A stretch of 64,000 nucleotides of DNA from contig FN649729.1 of NCBI GenBank assembly GCA_000310025.1, forward strand, positions 4,032,455-4,096,454, written 5' to 3'. This DNA is from Ectocarpus siliculosus (taxonomy: Eukaryota; Sar; Phaeophyceae; Ectocarpales; Ectocarpaceae). The notes below the pieces were generated by a model. That model did not search any database and was not told the origin of the DNA. It was given only the letters and a program-made list of their open reading frames with translations. Below, piece after piece: positions 19,990 to 30,889 of this stretch (the stretch's first letter is position 1; each line of letters opens with the position of its first letter). The position numbers and the translations under genes were made by a program.

Positions 19990-20139
19990 GGGGATTTCTG
20001 ATCCGCTACTTGGGACTTTTGGATTGCTTGAGTCCCCTTGACTCGATACCAAAGCCAGACCTGTGCAATCCGGAGGCGACCTCCGCGTCAGGCACGTCGG
20101 AGTCTCGGTTATATCTAAACTTTTTTTTTCGGGCCGACA

Positions 20140-20760
20140 ATGATAAGCGGAGTCACGGTGGGAGTCGTTTCAGGCGAAGTCACGGTCGAGTCCTGGGCCG
20201 AAATCGGTAGGAGGAGTCACGGTGGGAGTCACGGTAGGAGTATTTTGCTGGTGCCGAAAATGATACACGGTGTCACGGTAGAAGTCACCGTACATGTCAC
20301 GGTAGGAGTCATTTCAATGGTAGGTGGAGCAATGGTAGGAGTCGCGTTAGGAGTCACCGGCGGGGTCAACTATTAGAAGTCAGGGGTGGGGTCAATTCTT
20401 AGAAGTCAGGGTGGAAGCCAGCGGCGGGGTCAATTTTTAGAGGTCAGGGTGGTAGTCAGCGGTGGTGTCAACTACTAGGAGTCACCGGCGGGTCAATGAT
20501 TAGAAGTCAGTGGTGACGTCAACTATAAGAAGTCAGGGTAGAATCAGCGGCGGTGTCAATTATTAGAAGTCAGGGTGGAAGCCAGCGGCGGGGTCAATTA
20601 TTACAAGTCAGGGTGGTAGTCAGCGGTGGTGTCAACTACTAGGAGTCACCGGCGAGTCAATGATTAGAAGTCAGTGGTGACGTCAACTATAAGAAGTCAG
20701 GGTAGAAACCAGCGGCGCGGTCAATGACTAGAAGTCAGGGTGAAAGTCAGCGGTGGTGTT
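20140..20760 (+). repeat. Module D array followed by module E array
   Basis: 20140-20360 holds GTCACGGTAGGAGTC-type units. 20360-20760 holds units of about 38-40 bp, GTCAATTATTAGAAGTCAGG then GTGGAAGCCAGCGGCGGG. The same D-then-E order recurs at 36340-36710 and 40355-40695. Confidence 0.85.
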
Positions 20761-20892
20761 TAGGAAGTCTCCCTCGTGTGTGTGGGTGTGGGAATGCTGT
20801 TGCGCTGGGGTGTGTATTCGATCAGTGTGACCGTTGCTGCAGGGGGCCGTGTGCAGATACCGTCGCCAGTACCTGTAGATCAAAAAGAATTC
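20760..20892 (+). pseudogene. Orphan copy of the CRCG Cys-rich module
   Basis: Translation gives PRVCGCGNAVALGCVF, then DQCDRCCRGPC, closely matching the C-terminus of the gene at 22366-23718. No body of the gene precedes it, only repeat arrays. The DNA from 20750 to 20940 is nearly identical to 36700-36860, so both orphan tails descend from one duplicated segment. Confidence 0.65.
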
Positions 20893-20934
20893 TCATCAAA
20901 CTCACCAAGCACATGGTCAAAGACTTTTTTAAAT

Positions 20935-21895
20935 GGTTGCTGGCAGAGTCGGCAGAGGAGTCATTTTGTTGCTGGCGTAGTCGGCGGAAGAGTCATTTTT
21001 TTCAGGTCCAACAAAACTGAAGTGGCTAGAGGAGTCGGCGGAGGAGTCATTTTTTTGCAGGTCCAATAAAACTGAAGTGGCTAGAGGAGTCGGCCTAGGA
21101 GACATTTTTTTCAGGTCCAACAAAACTGAAGTGGCTAGAGGAGTCGGCGGAGGAGTCATTTTTTTCAGGTCCAACAAAACTGAAGTGGCTAGAGGAGTCG
21201 GCGGAGGAGTCATTTTTTTCAGGTCCAATAAAACTGAAGTGGCTAGAGGAGTCGGCGGAGGAATTATTTGTTTGCAGTTGAACTTGATTGAAGTTGCTGG
21301 CGGAGTCGGCCTAGGACTCATTTTTTTCAGGTCCAACAAAACTGAAGTGGCTAGAGGAGTCGGCGGAGGAGTCATTTGTTTGCAGTTGAACTTGATTGAA
21401 GTTGCTGGCGGAGTCGGCCTAGGACTCATTTTTTTCAGGTCCAACAAAACTGAAGTGGCTAGAGGAGTCGGCGGAGGAGTCATTTGTTTGCAGTTGAACT
21501 TGATTGAAGTTGCTGGCGGAGTCGGCCTAGGAGTCATTTGTTTGCAGTTGAACTTTATTGAAGTTGCTAGAGGAGTCGGCCTAGGACTCATTTTTTTCAG
21601 GTCCAACAAAACGGAAGTGGCTAGAGGAGTCGGCGGAGGAGTCATTTTTTTCAGGTCCAATAAAACTGAAGTGGCTAGAGGAGTCGGCCTAGGAGTCATT
21701 TTTTTCAGGTCCAACAAAACTGAAGTGGCTAGAGGAGTCGGCGGAGGAGTCATTTTTTTGCAGTTGAAATTGATTGAAGTTGCTGGCGGAGTCGGCCTAG
21801 GAGTCATTTTTTTGTTGAACTTGATTGAAGTTACTGGCGGAGTCGGCCTAGGAGTCATTTTTTTCAGTTGTAAAAAAACTGAAGTGGCTGGCAGA
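20935..21895 (+). repeat. Module B array, units of 54 bp and related units
   Basis: Units such as GGCTAGAGGAGTCGGCGGAG, GAGTCATTTTTTTCAGGTCC, AACAAAACTGAAGT alternate with a variant carrying TTGCAGTTGAACTTGATTGA. Because 54 is a multiple of 3, both strands stay open for about 280-320 codons, which is a by-product of the period. An anchor follows at 21909. Confidence 0.9.
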
Positions 21896-21908
21896 TTCAA
21901 CAAACCGG

Positions 21909-22250
21909 TGTAGTAGGTTACCAGGGAAATCTGATCCGCTACTTGGGACTTCTGGGTTGCTTCGGTCCCCTAGACGTCACCACCATTGAGAAATCCACGT
22001 CGAAGCCCACTGAATATTTTATGGCATTTTTTCGGTGTTCTGTTTTTGGCCCCCACCTGTGCAATATCCGGAGGCAACCTTCGCGCCGAAGCCCCCTGAA
22101 TACTTTATGGCATTTCGCGGAGGAGTCATTTCGCGGAGCAGAATAGGAATCTTTTCGCCGAAATGGTTGGCGAAGTCACGGTAGCAGTCACGGTGGGAGC
22201 TTTTTTTCTCGTGCCGCAAATGATAGATGGAGTCACGGTCGGAGTCGCGT
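21909..22250 (+). repeat. Anchor followed by modules C and D
   Basis: The anchor at 21909-21922 is followed by a shared 'CTGATCCGCTACTTGGGACT' block, two module C units (about 22000-22120), and a short module D stretch (22165-22250) just upstream of the gene at 22366. Confidence 0.8.
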
Positions 22251-22365
22251 ACTGTAAGTATCGTAGGGGAGACGAGGATGCGCCGTTTTTTTCAGTGACA
22301 TTGTTGACAGTTCAGGTTAGACCAGTGGACACGGCGACAGTACTCCAGTCCCAAAAACAGCAACC

Positions 22366-23718
22366 ATGATCTGCAGCATTTGCTCCTGCGAGTTTTACAG
22401 CCAGCACCATCATGGAGTCCCCCTGACTATCGTGTGTCAACAGTGCGCTACCTCAAGTGACCTTGTCACCAAGACTGATGCCCTCTCAGCAGGGGCAAGC
22501 CTGTCTGATTTATACAGCATCCGTAGGCTCTACGCGCCAAATCCCCATTACAGAAACGGGGCAGACATGCAGCTCTTCATTCGTGAGGAGGTGGATGTGC
22601 TTGTGAAGAACGCAGCCGACCTTAGGCGTCGAAAAAAAGAAGAAGGTGATCACAAGAGGGCCCTATCGGAGGCGAAGCAGCAGGCTGTGAAAGAATCTCG
22701 GCTGGCATGCTTCGCAAAACGAATGCAGGCTTTCGATGATATGGTACCCACTCCTGGCCTGGTTGCGGGGGATTTTTGTTCGGTCGGGAGTAAGACCCCG
22801 AAGATTGGAGTGAGAAGCCTCCTGATCAGAAGGGCGCTGTGGAACAAGCTGTCTGGGGTTCCAGTTCCCTGGAAAGTTGTAGTGTTCGAGTGGGCGGTCA
22901 CCAACAAGAGGCTCACTTCAGATGCAGCGAGCCTGGTGGAAGGTGTCCAGCATGAAAAGCACTTGTTCGAAAAGTTTGCCAATTCCGAGGGTAACAGGAT
23001 CCTGTCCTTTCTGGACGAGGTGGATCGGTTGGTGTTGATGCATCTGAAGCCCGTTTTCACAGGGCAATTGTACGGCCTTCGCGTCCGCCAACTGTCCGGT
23101 CAGCGGGTTTATCTTTGTAACGAGGTAGCACGACTCCTGAAGCTACCCTTTGGCCGAGTACTGGCCAAATTACACGACTCCAAAAACTGCTGGATAGGGA
23201 AGTATCTATTTGTAATGCGGCCCGAGCGCGTGGCGCTAATCTTAGCACCCCATTTCCACGCTCGAACGAAGCGACAGAGGCTACTGAGGCGTGACATGGA
23301 AGAATGTTTCGAGAGGTGGGGGCTAGATTTAATGGAAGACAAGCACCCGCGAATTGATGAAGTGTGTCGCTATTTCGGGGGCGACATTGTAGACGTCGAG
23401 TTGTACACGGCGGCATGCGCTATACTGAAAGCCAAGGTGCACTACCAGCAAGCAGTCGACGCGGTAACGAAAAGAGTCATGTTCACACCCGGGGCAACAT
23501 GGAGAGAAGTGACTGAAGATCACATCAAGGAGCAGCGGGAGACGCAACTGATGAGGAAGGAGGACAAACGCTTGGACGAACATTCTGGGAGTGTCCCTCG
23601 TGTGTGTCGGTGTGGGAATCCTGCTGCGTTAGAGTGTGTGTTCGATCAATGTGGCCGTTGTTGCAGGGGGCCATGTGAAATAGATGGACAACATCGTAGT
23701 GGACCCGGCGTCTGGTGA
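22366..23718 (+). CDS. Unrecognised protein with C-terminal Cys-rich CRCG module (450 aa)
   Basis: The ATG at 22366 opens with a CxxC-type pair (MICSICSCEF, then VCQQCATSS), suggesting an N-terminal zinc site. The middle is helical, Lys/Arg-rich and intronless, with blocks such as LLIRRALWNKLSGVPVPWKVV and RVYLCNEVARLLKLPFGRVL; the latter resembles a helix-turn-helix or BRO/KilA-type DNA-binding segment (inference). The C-terminus reads PRVCRCGNPAALECVF then DQCGRCCRGPC, a probable second zinc-binding module. Two orphan copies of this module occur at 20760 and 36711. The gene ends at 23718, overlapping or abutting the start of the BRO-N-like frame. The same order, CRCG tail then BRO-N-like gene, is repeated near 36.7-38.0 kb, so the pair is probably a functional unit. 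A DNA- or RNA-binding role is likely but not demonstrated. Confidence 0.6.
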   Translation: MICSICSCEFYSQHHHGVPLTIVCQQCATSSDLVTKTDALSAGASLSDLYSIRRLYAPNPHYRNGADMQLFIREEVDVLVKNAADLRRRKKEEGDHKRALSEAKQQAVKESRLACFAKRMQAFDDMVPTPGLVAGDFCSVGSKTPKIGVRSLLIRRALWNKLSGVPVPWKVVVFEWAVTNKRLTSDAASLVEGVQHEKHLFEKFANSEGNRILSFLDEVDRLVLMHLKPVFTGQLYGLRVRQLSGQRVYLCNEVARLLKLPFGRVLAKLHDSKNCWIGKYLFVMRPERVALILAPHFHARTKRQRLLRRDMEECFERWGLDLMEDKHPRIDEVCRYFGGDIVDVELYTAACAILKAKVHYQQAVDAVTKRVMFTPGATWREVTEDHIKEQRETQLMRKEDKRLDEHSGSVPRVCRCGNPAALECVFDQCGRCCRGPCEIDGQHRSGPGVW

Positions 23719-25024
23719 TATCGGAGTGTCAAGCATGGTCCAGTGTGCCAACCCCGAAGCACACCCCGGATCTATCCTGCGGAGCGTCAACGGCGTCCTA
23801 AAAGACGTCACAAGCGTCCCGGCGATAACCAAGCGCTCGGTCAATCAGAAGTCCACCGTGGTTGCGATCTAGCCACGTGCAACTATATCCTAGACAACCT
23901 GCCCGGGAAGAAATGGGCTTCGTGGAGGCAAGAATCGGGGGAGACGTTCAAACGCTCTCTCGCCGATCGTGTCGAGCAAGTTCGTACTGGCATTTCTGGT
24001 GGTGATCCCGACGGTGCCGATGAAGAACCCAAAGAACCCGAAACCAAGGCGTCTGTGCTTGAGAAGTCGCTGAGGACAATCGGAATTGTCGGATCCATCC
24101 ACGTCGACGAGGCCTCCGGTAAAGGCTCGATTATTGATGTGATTAAGCTTCTGTGCCCCGGCGCAACGGGAGACTACGCGAAAACAGCCCTCAGCCGAGT
24201 GATAGCCAACGATCAAGACGAACAACACGAGTCGGATCAGGGGGATCCGACCTACTCAATCGCGGAACGCGTGGACTACATCCAGATCAACGGAAAAGGG
24301 CGCACCACCCCCGTGAGCGACGCCAAAACCATCACCGAAATCATATGGCTCCTTCCCGCGAGGGCCGCCAAGGAATTCCGCCGCCAGTCGGCCGAAACTA
24401 TCTGTCGCGTTCTCTCGGGGGACACCTCTATCTGCGAGGAGATCGAGTCTAGGTGTGCTCGCCTACAGGGCTCTGAGGAGGGAAGGGCCTTTCAACGCTT
24501 CGTGGGCGGTGAACCTGACGGATCGCCCGCGAAGAGGGCTCGCATCGGTCCGGAGATCAAGGAACTTGCTACTGAAGAACAATACCAGGCCTACGTGTCA
24601 TCCCAAGTGCAGCGTCACGTCGACCAAGAGACGTTTCAGGTGAATCTTCACCGTGCGAACAACGAGGTATCGCTGGTGAAAGCTGAGGTGTCGCTGGTCA
24701 TGGCCATGAAGGAAGCTTTCGAGAAGATCCACCCCCTGGACTCCAGGGGGGAAATCGAGTTGAGTGATCGCATCTTTGACAATCAGCACCGTGCCTTTAG
24801 GCGTGCTTCGGGTGATACGCATAACAACGGAACCCGTCAACCCTTGGTCGTCGCTACCCCAGCCGCGCCTACGGACCCGGGGACGTCAGCGCCGACGCCC
24901 GAGTGTCACGCCACGGTGCGCGGCGATGAAACATCGATTGCCATGGTTTCGACCGAGCTCGGTGTGAGCCTCGGTGAAAAGGCCGGTCAAGTCGGCAAGA
25001 AGATGAAAGCCCTGTACTATCTTA

Positions 25025-25389
25025 TGTTGATTGGCCCCAAGCCGAGTGCTGCTGGATGAGCACGGCTGTCCCGTTTGACAATGTGAAGAGATGGTTAAGT
25101 CTTTTTATTGGTCGTCCTCGTAGACACAAGCAACGGAAGAGAGTGGGCACCCAGGTGCATCACAAACACCGAGGCACGCGAGCAACAGTCACAAGACGCA
25201 TTCGGAACTCGGAATACATGACACCAAGGAATGCGCGACAACTTGCCAAAGATCCTACTACCGGAGATACCCCGAAGATCCAAATGACCGATGGACGGTC
25301 ACGCACTTGCGCACCTGCATAGCTCAAAACCACACATGAGTACTACCGCAATAGCCTTCGTAAGGATGGCATAATCCACCTCACGAACA
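25025..25389 (-). repeat. 3' LTR of the copia-type element
   Basis: 365 bp, TG...CA ends, apparently identical to 27999-28363, with the polypurine tract immediately to its right. Confidence 0.93.
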
Positions 25390-26710
25390 CCCTCCCTGAT
25401 TCTGTACATCATAACGAATGCTCTCAAAACCAAAGCGCTCAGGGTACTCATAGAAAACTCCAAAAAGAAACAAAAATAAAACAAACGAAGGGAAACCCGG
25501 CCACCGGATCAAAACCCTCCGCCCCCACGGGTCATCCTGCTGATTGAACTGTCAACACAATCAACACAGCAGTCACAAAGTTGCAAACCTACACGTCTAC
25601 AACTGTCAGGCATTTGTACTACCCCTTTTCAAGTAGTCCCCTCCCAGCCAACAGGATCCCTACTGTATCGAGTTGCTGTCAGCACCGCGGCGCGCCTAAG
25701 GCCACAAGCACCAATGCCAAATTGCAGCGGAAAAACGTAAAACCTAACGCTACATCGCTAAATGACATTTTTATAGAGGGCGATCAACCAAGAGGAAGAT
25801 CAAGCAGTATCTCAACCACAACGGTACCCCGCTTCGAGAGACACTGGACCTAGACATTTTTTGCTACTCCTTCACAAGTAACTCCCCTCCCAGCAACAGG
25901 ATCCCTACTGCTGTATCCAGCTGCTGTTAGCAACGGGGCGCGTCTGCAACCAACCCCGATCACCATTGTCGATCACATGACAGTGAGGGGTGCCCCCCTC
26001 GGTCTGTACATCAATGAAAGATCATATAAAAGGGCAATCAACCACATGTTAGGGGAGGGTGCCCCCTCTCAGCCTACACATCAGAGGACGATCGAAGCAG
26101 CATATCAATCACAAACAGTTCATCAACCAGCCTGCTGGTACCTGCTAATATGAGAGACGCTGGTAGCCATCTATCACGGAAGAAGGCGTCATTCATCAGC
26201 CCTCCCTGATTTCAGGCAAAATAATTCCGAACATCATCAATCAAATTGGTGTGACCGCAGTGCCCTGCGGATCACCATTCCTCAAAGTGAGACGACAACG
26301 GAATGCCACACCATCCTCAGTATTTCATCGTGCAATAAGCCTCATCATGGCTCAACCTACGCGGTTAGTTACTGAGATGCGCATGGTATACCGGACAGGC
26401 AACATCGAGTTTCGTGGACTGCGTTCGTATCCCGATCGATCACACAAGAAAAAAAAACAACGAGCGAACGGCGGAAAAGTAACAGGCCAGAAAAAATTCC
26501 CCTTTGTACTTTCGTCAGTCGTATCATCAAAATCGGCTCTTGATGGGGAAATGCCGACGAGCCGAATTGCACGCAAGGCACGAAAGCGAACGGGCGTTGA
26601 TGCACCGCTGGGAAAACAGATCTAGACAACATCAGAGTGCTTCGTATGCGACGTCCAACTCTACACCACCGACTCCAACTTCAATCGCGGCGACTGCAGT
26701 TTCAGTTCTC
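25390..26710. other. Interior of the retrotransposon without coding potential
   Basis: Between the 3' LTR and the zinc-knuckle region I find no integrase or reverse transcriptase motif on either strand. Two diverged copies of a block around 'AGTCCCCTCCCAGCCAACAG' (about 25635 and 25880) and of 'GGGTGCCCCC' (about 25987 and 26055) suggest internal duplication. Confidence 0.5.
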
Positions 26711-27955
26711 GATGGGCAGTTTTTCGCGTTGTGCCCCTTTTTTCCGCACCTCTGGCAAAGCTTCTCTGGGCATGCACTCGCATAGTGGTCACCATCACAG
26801 ACGTAGCACTTGACTCTCTTATCGCTAGCTATATTCGCCTCTTCGTAACCTCGGTTTTGTTTCGGACGTCTCTTTCCTCCCCCCCTTCCCCTCTACTGCT
26901 ACGAACGCATGATGGTTAGCTCGCCGATCACTCTTCCCCTTCTTTTCCTCCGCTTTCAGTTGCCCAGCCCGTGTGCGAAGCACTCTCAAAATCTCTTCTT
27001 CATCGAGTGTTTTCTGGGCGAGCAGCTGTTGCTTTTGAATCTCGAATTCCGGGGAAAGCGCATCGAGGAACCGCGCATACACGAGCATTTTTGGGATGGG
27101 CTGGTCGAATGCCAACTCTAGGTTAGTCACTACGGACTTGAACTCCTGGAAAAACACTCGGGGTTCCTGGTTCTTCCCTTGTTGGGCATTATAAAACTTT
27201 CCGATCAGCGAGATCTGCTCGCCGCCGGTCAAGGGGGTGAATGTTTCTTCTAACGCACGCCACGCTGCCGAGGGCCCCTTTCGATCGTACACCAGCATTT
27301 TTGTGGAGTTGTTGGATATCGCTCCGGTCAGCATCCCCCACAAATCCCGGTACATGGCTATCTCCCCTACTTCCACTCCTTGCTCTATCATGCCATCATC
27401 GTCTACGCCTAGGACCTCAATGTCTCTGCTGTCGCTCAAGGCGCGACCCATCCCACAAGTCTGAACCTGCGTAATGAAATCGTTTCGGAACATCAGCCAG
27501 TTTTTCTAGTCTCCGTTGAAGTCCAACTGTTTCAGGCGTGGGATACGGGCATGCGAGCTGAAAGCATACCGTGAAGCTTGCTCCTCTCTGCTGATTCCCT
27601 CTCGCGAGATAGCACCGTGTGGTGTAGGCTCTCGTGTTTCCGGGCCTCGCAGTCCTCTCGCTCCCTCGAGCCCTCGTCCAGTATTCGGCGCTTGGTCTAG
27701 CTGACCCGCGCCAGGGAAGGCGTGCGTCCTCCCCTGTGACTCCCCCCCGCCGCCCGCTGCGGTCGCACTTCCGGCGGGCGGTGTCCCGGGCACTAACCGG
27801 GACAAGGTGTTCATGATGCCTTCCAGTTTCTCCGTCACCATCTTCTCCATTCTGGTGCTGGCGTCGCCCACGGCGTCGTCGATGGCCGTCCTAAGCTCCT
27901 CATGAGTCGGGCCAGCCTCGCCCCCGCCAGAGTTCACAGAGTCGTTCGAAGACAT
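26711..27955 (-). pseudogene. Retrotransposon gag (UBN2/copia type) with stop and frameshift
   Basis: From an ATG at 27955 (MSSNDSVNSGGG) the frame runs through a disordered Gly/Pro/Ala-rich N-terminus to an in-frame TAG near 27510, continues in the same frame through the capsid-like part (blocks MLVYDRKGPSAAWRALEETF and LIGKFYNAQQGK), and stops at 26825. About 10-15 codons before that stop the reading must shift by one base to enter two CCHC zinc knuckles (C-x2-C-x4-H-x4-C twice, about 26711-26815). Known of the family: Ty1/copia gag forms the particle shell and binds RNA. Here two lesions would prevent full-length gag, although the LTRs are identical. The element infects nothing; it is an algal genomic retroelement. 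Confidence 0.85.
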
Positions 27956-27998
27956 GTGTGTCTGCCGCACTAGACTATGACGTTAACGCCACAAGAAG

Positions 27999-28363
27999 TG
28001 TTGATTGGCCCCAAGCCGAGTGCTGCTGGATGAGCACGGCTGTCCCGTTTGACAATGTGAAGAGATGGTTAAGTCTTTTTATTGGTCGTCCTCGTAGACA
28101 CAAGCAACGGAAGAGAGTGGGCACCCAGGTGCATCACAAACACCGAGGCACGCGAGCAACAGTCACAAGACGCATTCGGAACTCGGAATACATGACACCA
28201 AGGAATGCGCGACAACTTGCCAAAGATCCTACTACCGGAGATACCCCGAAGATCCAAATGACCGATGGACGGTCACGCACTTGCGCACCTGCATAGCTCA
28301 AAACCACACATGAGTACTACCGCAATAGCCTTCGTAAGGATGGCATAATCCACCTCACGAACA
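27999..28363 (-). repeat. 5' LTR of the copia-type element
   Basis: 365 bp with TG...CA ends, followed on the right by the TCTTA target duplication (28364-28368). Confidence 0.93.
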
Positions 28364-28448
28364 TCTTACGTACGGCAGCGTGGCAAGTGCCAACATCCCC
28401 AAGCGGACTGCCACCTTTAGAGGAAAGCAGTTTCGTGAAACGCATTAA

Positions 28449-29769
28449 TTGCGTGACAAAGACCTCATGAAGCAGGCAACCAGGGAAGTGGCTGGCGACA
28501 CCAATCTGCATGGATGAGCCCAGATATTGATCCCAGAAACATGGACCGGGTGGTGGGCTTCGAGTTTTCGTTGCTTCGACGCTGGACGTTGCTTAAGAAA
28601 GCATGAAGGAACTTCGGGTTAGGGTTAGGGTTAGGGAGGACATAGCCAAACGGAGGTCAGGGTTAGAAATATCCAACCCTGGGGAAAAAGGTTGCTATTC
28701 TCACTGGACACTCCCCTTTCCAACATGTACCTGCGGAGACTTTGACCCGAGTCGATGGAGGGGTGTGTTTAGAGCTTATGTAACTGCACCCTTTTTCCAG
28801 GTCAGACAGAGAGCAGGAAGTCAATGGAAAGCCGGACACAACGCCGCTGAGATAAACTACCGTCGCAATCGATCATACAACAACCTCTTCAAACACGACA
28901 GGAACCCACCGCGTCTTACCAGCGCAAGTCATTTACAGCGCGGTGAACCATCTCGCGATTTCGACTCCCAATTGAAAAGTTCTCCCGGGACCCTGTCTCG
29001 AATCGATTGCTGTGGCATCCCAGTGACCACCACCTGATCGCAATAGTCGAATGCATCATCCCGCGCTTAAGAGTGTCCGAGTGATCTCAGGACAGACGTC
29101 AGTTTGGGGGTATTGATGACCATATTAACCTGGCGGTCAGTTCATAGCGTGACCTGTTTGGTGCAGCGGATCAGTCCAGGCATTGACTGGAGGGATTGCC
29201 TTTGCCGTAGACGCGCAACAAAATCCGCAGTTTCACACCAATACAAGAACCAATGTCTCGTTTTAATAAAGATGTGTCTACCAGGCCTGACACACTCGAT
29301 AAAGGCTTTTTGACCCCTCCCAGTTGCGTACTCAGGTCAACCTAAATCTCTCGCCCACGCGTCTGCCACCATCGGTGCTCTTGGAATAACCCGCTGTTGC
29401 CTTTCGGCTCTCACCTACAATGATCGCTCTCTTCAAAACATCGACACACCAGTGAGTACCGACGAGTTGGCCAGCTTCGGGCTCTTGCTAATTCCGGGGC
29501 TCTGGAAGCTGCATTGTGTCGTGTATTGAGTTCCATGTGAAGAATTTCAGTTCCACATGTTTTCGACTTTTACTCACTTGGGCAACAATGGCCACGTGAA
29601 ACTGTGCTGTGTGTGCACAAGGTATTGAATGCATCCTCCCGCGCTGAAGACTGTCCGAGTGGTCTCAAGACAATCGTCAGCCTGGGGGTATCAAAAACCA
29701 AGATAGCACACTCACCAACATTTCCAGAGCAGCCTTGTTTTTGGAGTTTGGTATGGAAATAGTCTGGAA
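28449..29769. other. No gene seen; one repeated segment
   Basis: A block 'GAATGCATC.TCCCGCGCT' through 'GTCCGAGTG.TCTCA' and 'TGGGGGTAT' occurs at about 29048-29120 and again at about 29627-29695. Short frames show no domains. Confidence 0.45.
28616..28636 (+). repeat. Interstitial telomere-like repeat GGG(TTAGGG)3
   Basis: Three perfect TTAGGG units preceded by GGG. TTAGGG is the telomere repeat in many stramenopiles. It lies about 170 bp downstream of the end of the split BRO-N-like gene. Confidence 0.85.
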
Positions 29770-29844
29770 GTGTATGCTGGCGTTGTATGCGTTGTGTGCT
29801 CGAGTGTCTCGGCTTGTGTTTGTGGAAGAGATAGCCCGGAGAGG

Positions 29845-30062
29845 TCGCCGAAGACGTCGCCGAAGAGGTCGCTGAGGAAGTCGCCGGAGATGTCGCCGAG
29901 TCGGTCTAAAACAAATATCAGAGTAACACAAATCAACAACCACAACAACTACCTAGTGGCCTTCTTTTTGATGTGGTTTGCCGAAGTCGCCGAAGAAGTC
30001 GCCGAAGAAGTCGCCGAAGAAGTCGCCGAAAGAGTCTACAGAGGAGTCGCCAAAGAACTCGT
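29845..30062 (+). repeat. GTCGCCGAAGAA tandem repeat
   Basis: Units of 12 bp (GTCGCCGAAGAA) are perfect at about 29986-30035 and degenerate at 29845-29900. They encode VAEEVAEE in one frame (29770-30129), but the surrounding sequence does not look like a protein. Confidence 0.75.
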
Positions 30063-30254
30063 CGAGAACCCCGACTACTATATTTACTACCAAGTCAACA
30101 CGATGAACCACCAATTCTACTACGCTTAAAAGTGAACTAAAGCGCTACCCCTCAGTTTCGCCCCTACTGTCAACGATATATGCCGACGCTTCTGTTCAAG
30201 TCCACTACAAATCCTTAACGGTCCACTACAAATCCTTAACGGACGTCGCTCCAC

Positions 30255-30835
30255 CCGAACGTCGATCCACCTGAGAGTATTGGGAAGGCAAGGGGAGGGG
30301 AGAACGAAGGATAGGTCAAGCGTAGTGACGGCATTTCAATGGCGTGCGCGATATTTATTTTTTTTGCAAACTGGGAGGGAAAAGACACGGCAACAACCTA
30401 GCCACAGCAGTCCGACGGCGTGCTGCCCGGCGGGTCGACGTCGTTTTACCTGAGAGTATTGGAAAGGCAAGGGGAGGGGAGAACGAAGGATAGGTCAAGC
30501 GTAGTGACGGCATTTCAATGACGTGCAATGGCGTGCGTGATAACGTTTGTCTTTGCGAAATGGGAGGGAATAGACACACAACAAACGAACCCCAGCCTTG
30601 GTCGGCGGGTTGACGTCGCGTCCCCTGAGGATTGAGAAGGCAACGGGAAAGGGAGAACGAAAGGATGGGTCAAGTGTAGTGACGGCATTTCAGTGGGGTG
30701 CGCAAATTGGGAGGGCAACGATAACAAATGGACCCCAAGAGCCTCCCCATTCTTCACCAACAAAGAACGGCAAGGAGGGAATAGTTAAAGGGTCGTTCAC
30801 GTAGTCAAGGCATCTCACGTAACGTGCGTTTTTTC
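30255..30835 (+). repeat. Three to four degenerate direct repeats of about 180 bp
   Basis: The block CCTGAGAGTATTGGGAAGGC...GGGAGAACGAAGGATAGGTC...GTAGTGACGGCATTTCA recurs at about 30270, 30450 and 30627, with a worn fourth copy near 30760-30830. Confidence 0.75.
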
Positions 30836-30889
30836 TAGTATGGATTATCTGTACAGAGTTTGGCGCCCATCCTTGATAGGAGTACACTT

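Larger units (their letters stand above)
25025..28363 (-). mobile_element. Copia-type LTR retrotransposon, non-autonomous, 3339 bp
   Basis: The ends are 365-bp direct repeats (25025-25389 and 27999-28363) that begin TG and end CA and appear identical. The 5-bp sequence TCTTA flanks both sides (25020-25024 and 28364-28368) as a target-site duplication. On the minus strand a purine tract (CAGGGAGGG) lies directly before the left LTR, as expected for the polypurine tract, so transcription runs right to left. The 2.6-kb interior encodes only a damaged gag; no protease, integrase or reverse transcriptase frame was found. A primer-binding site next to the right LTR was not matched to a tRNA. It inserted into a coding exon of the BRO-N-like gene. 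Confidence 0.92.
23684..28448 (+). pseudogene. KilA-N/BRO-N-like protein gene, split by an LTR retrotransposon
   Basis: The main frame (about 23860-25024) carries the block TPVSDAKTITEIIWLLPARA then AKEFRRQSAETICRVLSGD, seen in algal and large-virus proteins related to KilA-N/BRO-N DNA-binding domains. It is preceded by GSIIDVIKLLCPGATGDYAK. A paralogue at 36932-37996 shares both blocks and the C-terminal end. Coding sequence stops matching at 25024, exactly where the LTR element begins. The missing C-terminus resumes in the correct frame at 28369, after the element and its target duplication, and ends at a TAA (28446-28448). The 5' end is unclear: an ATG at 23684 leads into a frame that must shift near 23865 to join the main frame. 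The gene was evidently coding through to 28448 before the insertion. Confidence 0.75.

Noticed and set aside
20929-21913. Open frames on both strands (324 and 278 codons) with an 18-residue repeat
   Set aside because: The module B period of 54 bp is a multiple of three, so both strands stay open automatically. No start context, domain or independent coding sign.
25056-25322. 88-codon basic frame repeated exactly at 28030-28296
   Set aside because: It lies within the two LTRs; the repetition reflects LTR identity and the frame is on the strand opposite to the element.
27960-27998. Primer-binding site of the retrotransposon
   Set aside because: The bases next to the right LTR did not match any tRNA 3' end I could recognise, so no call is made.
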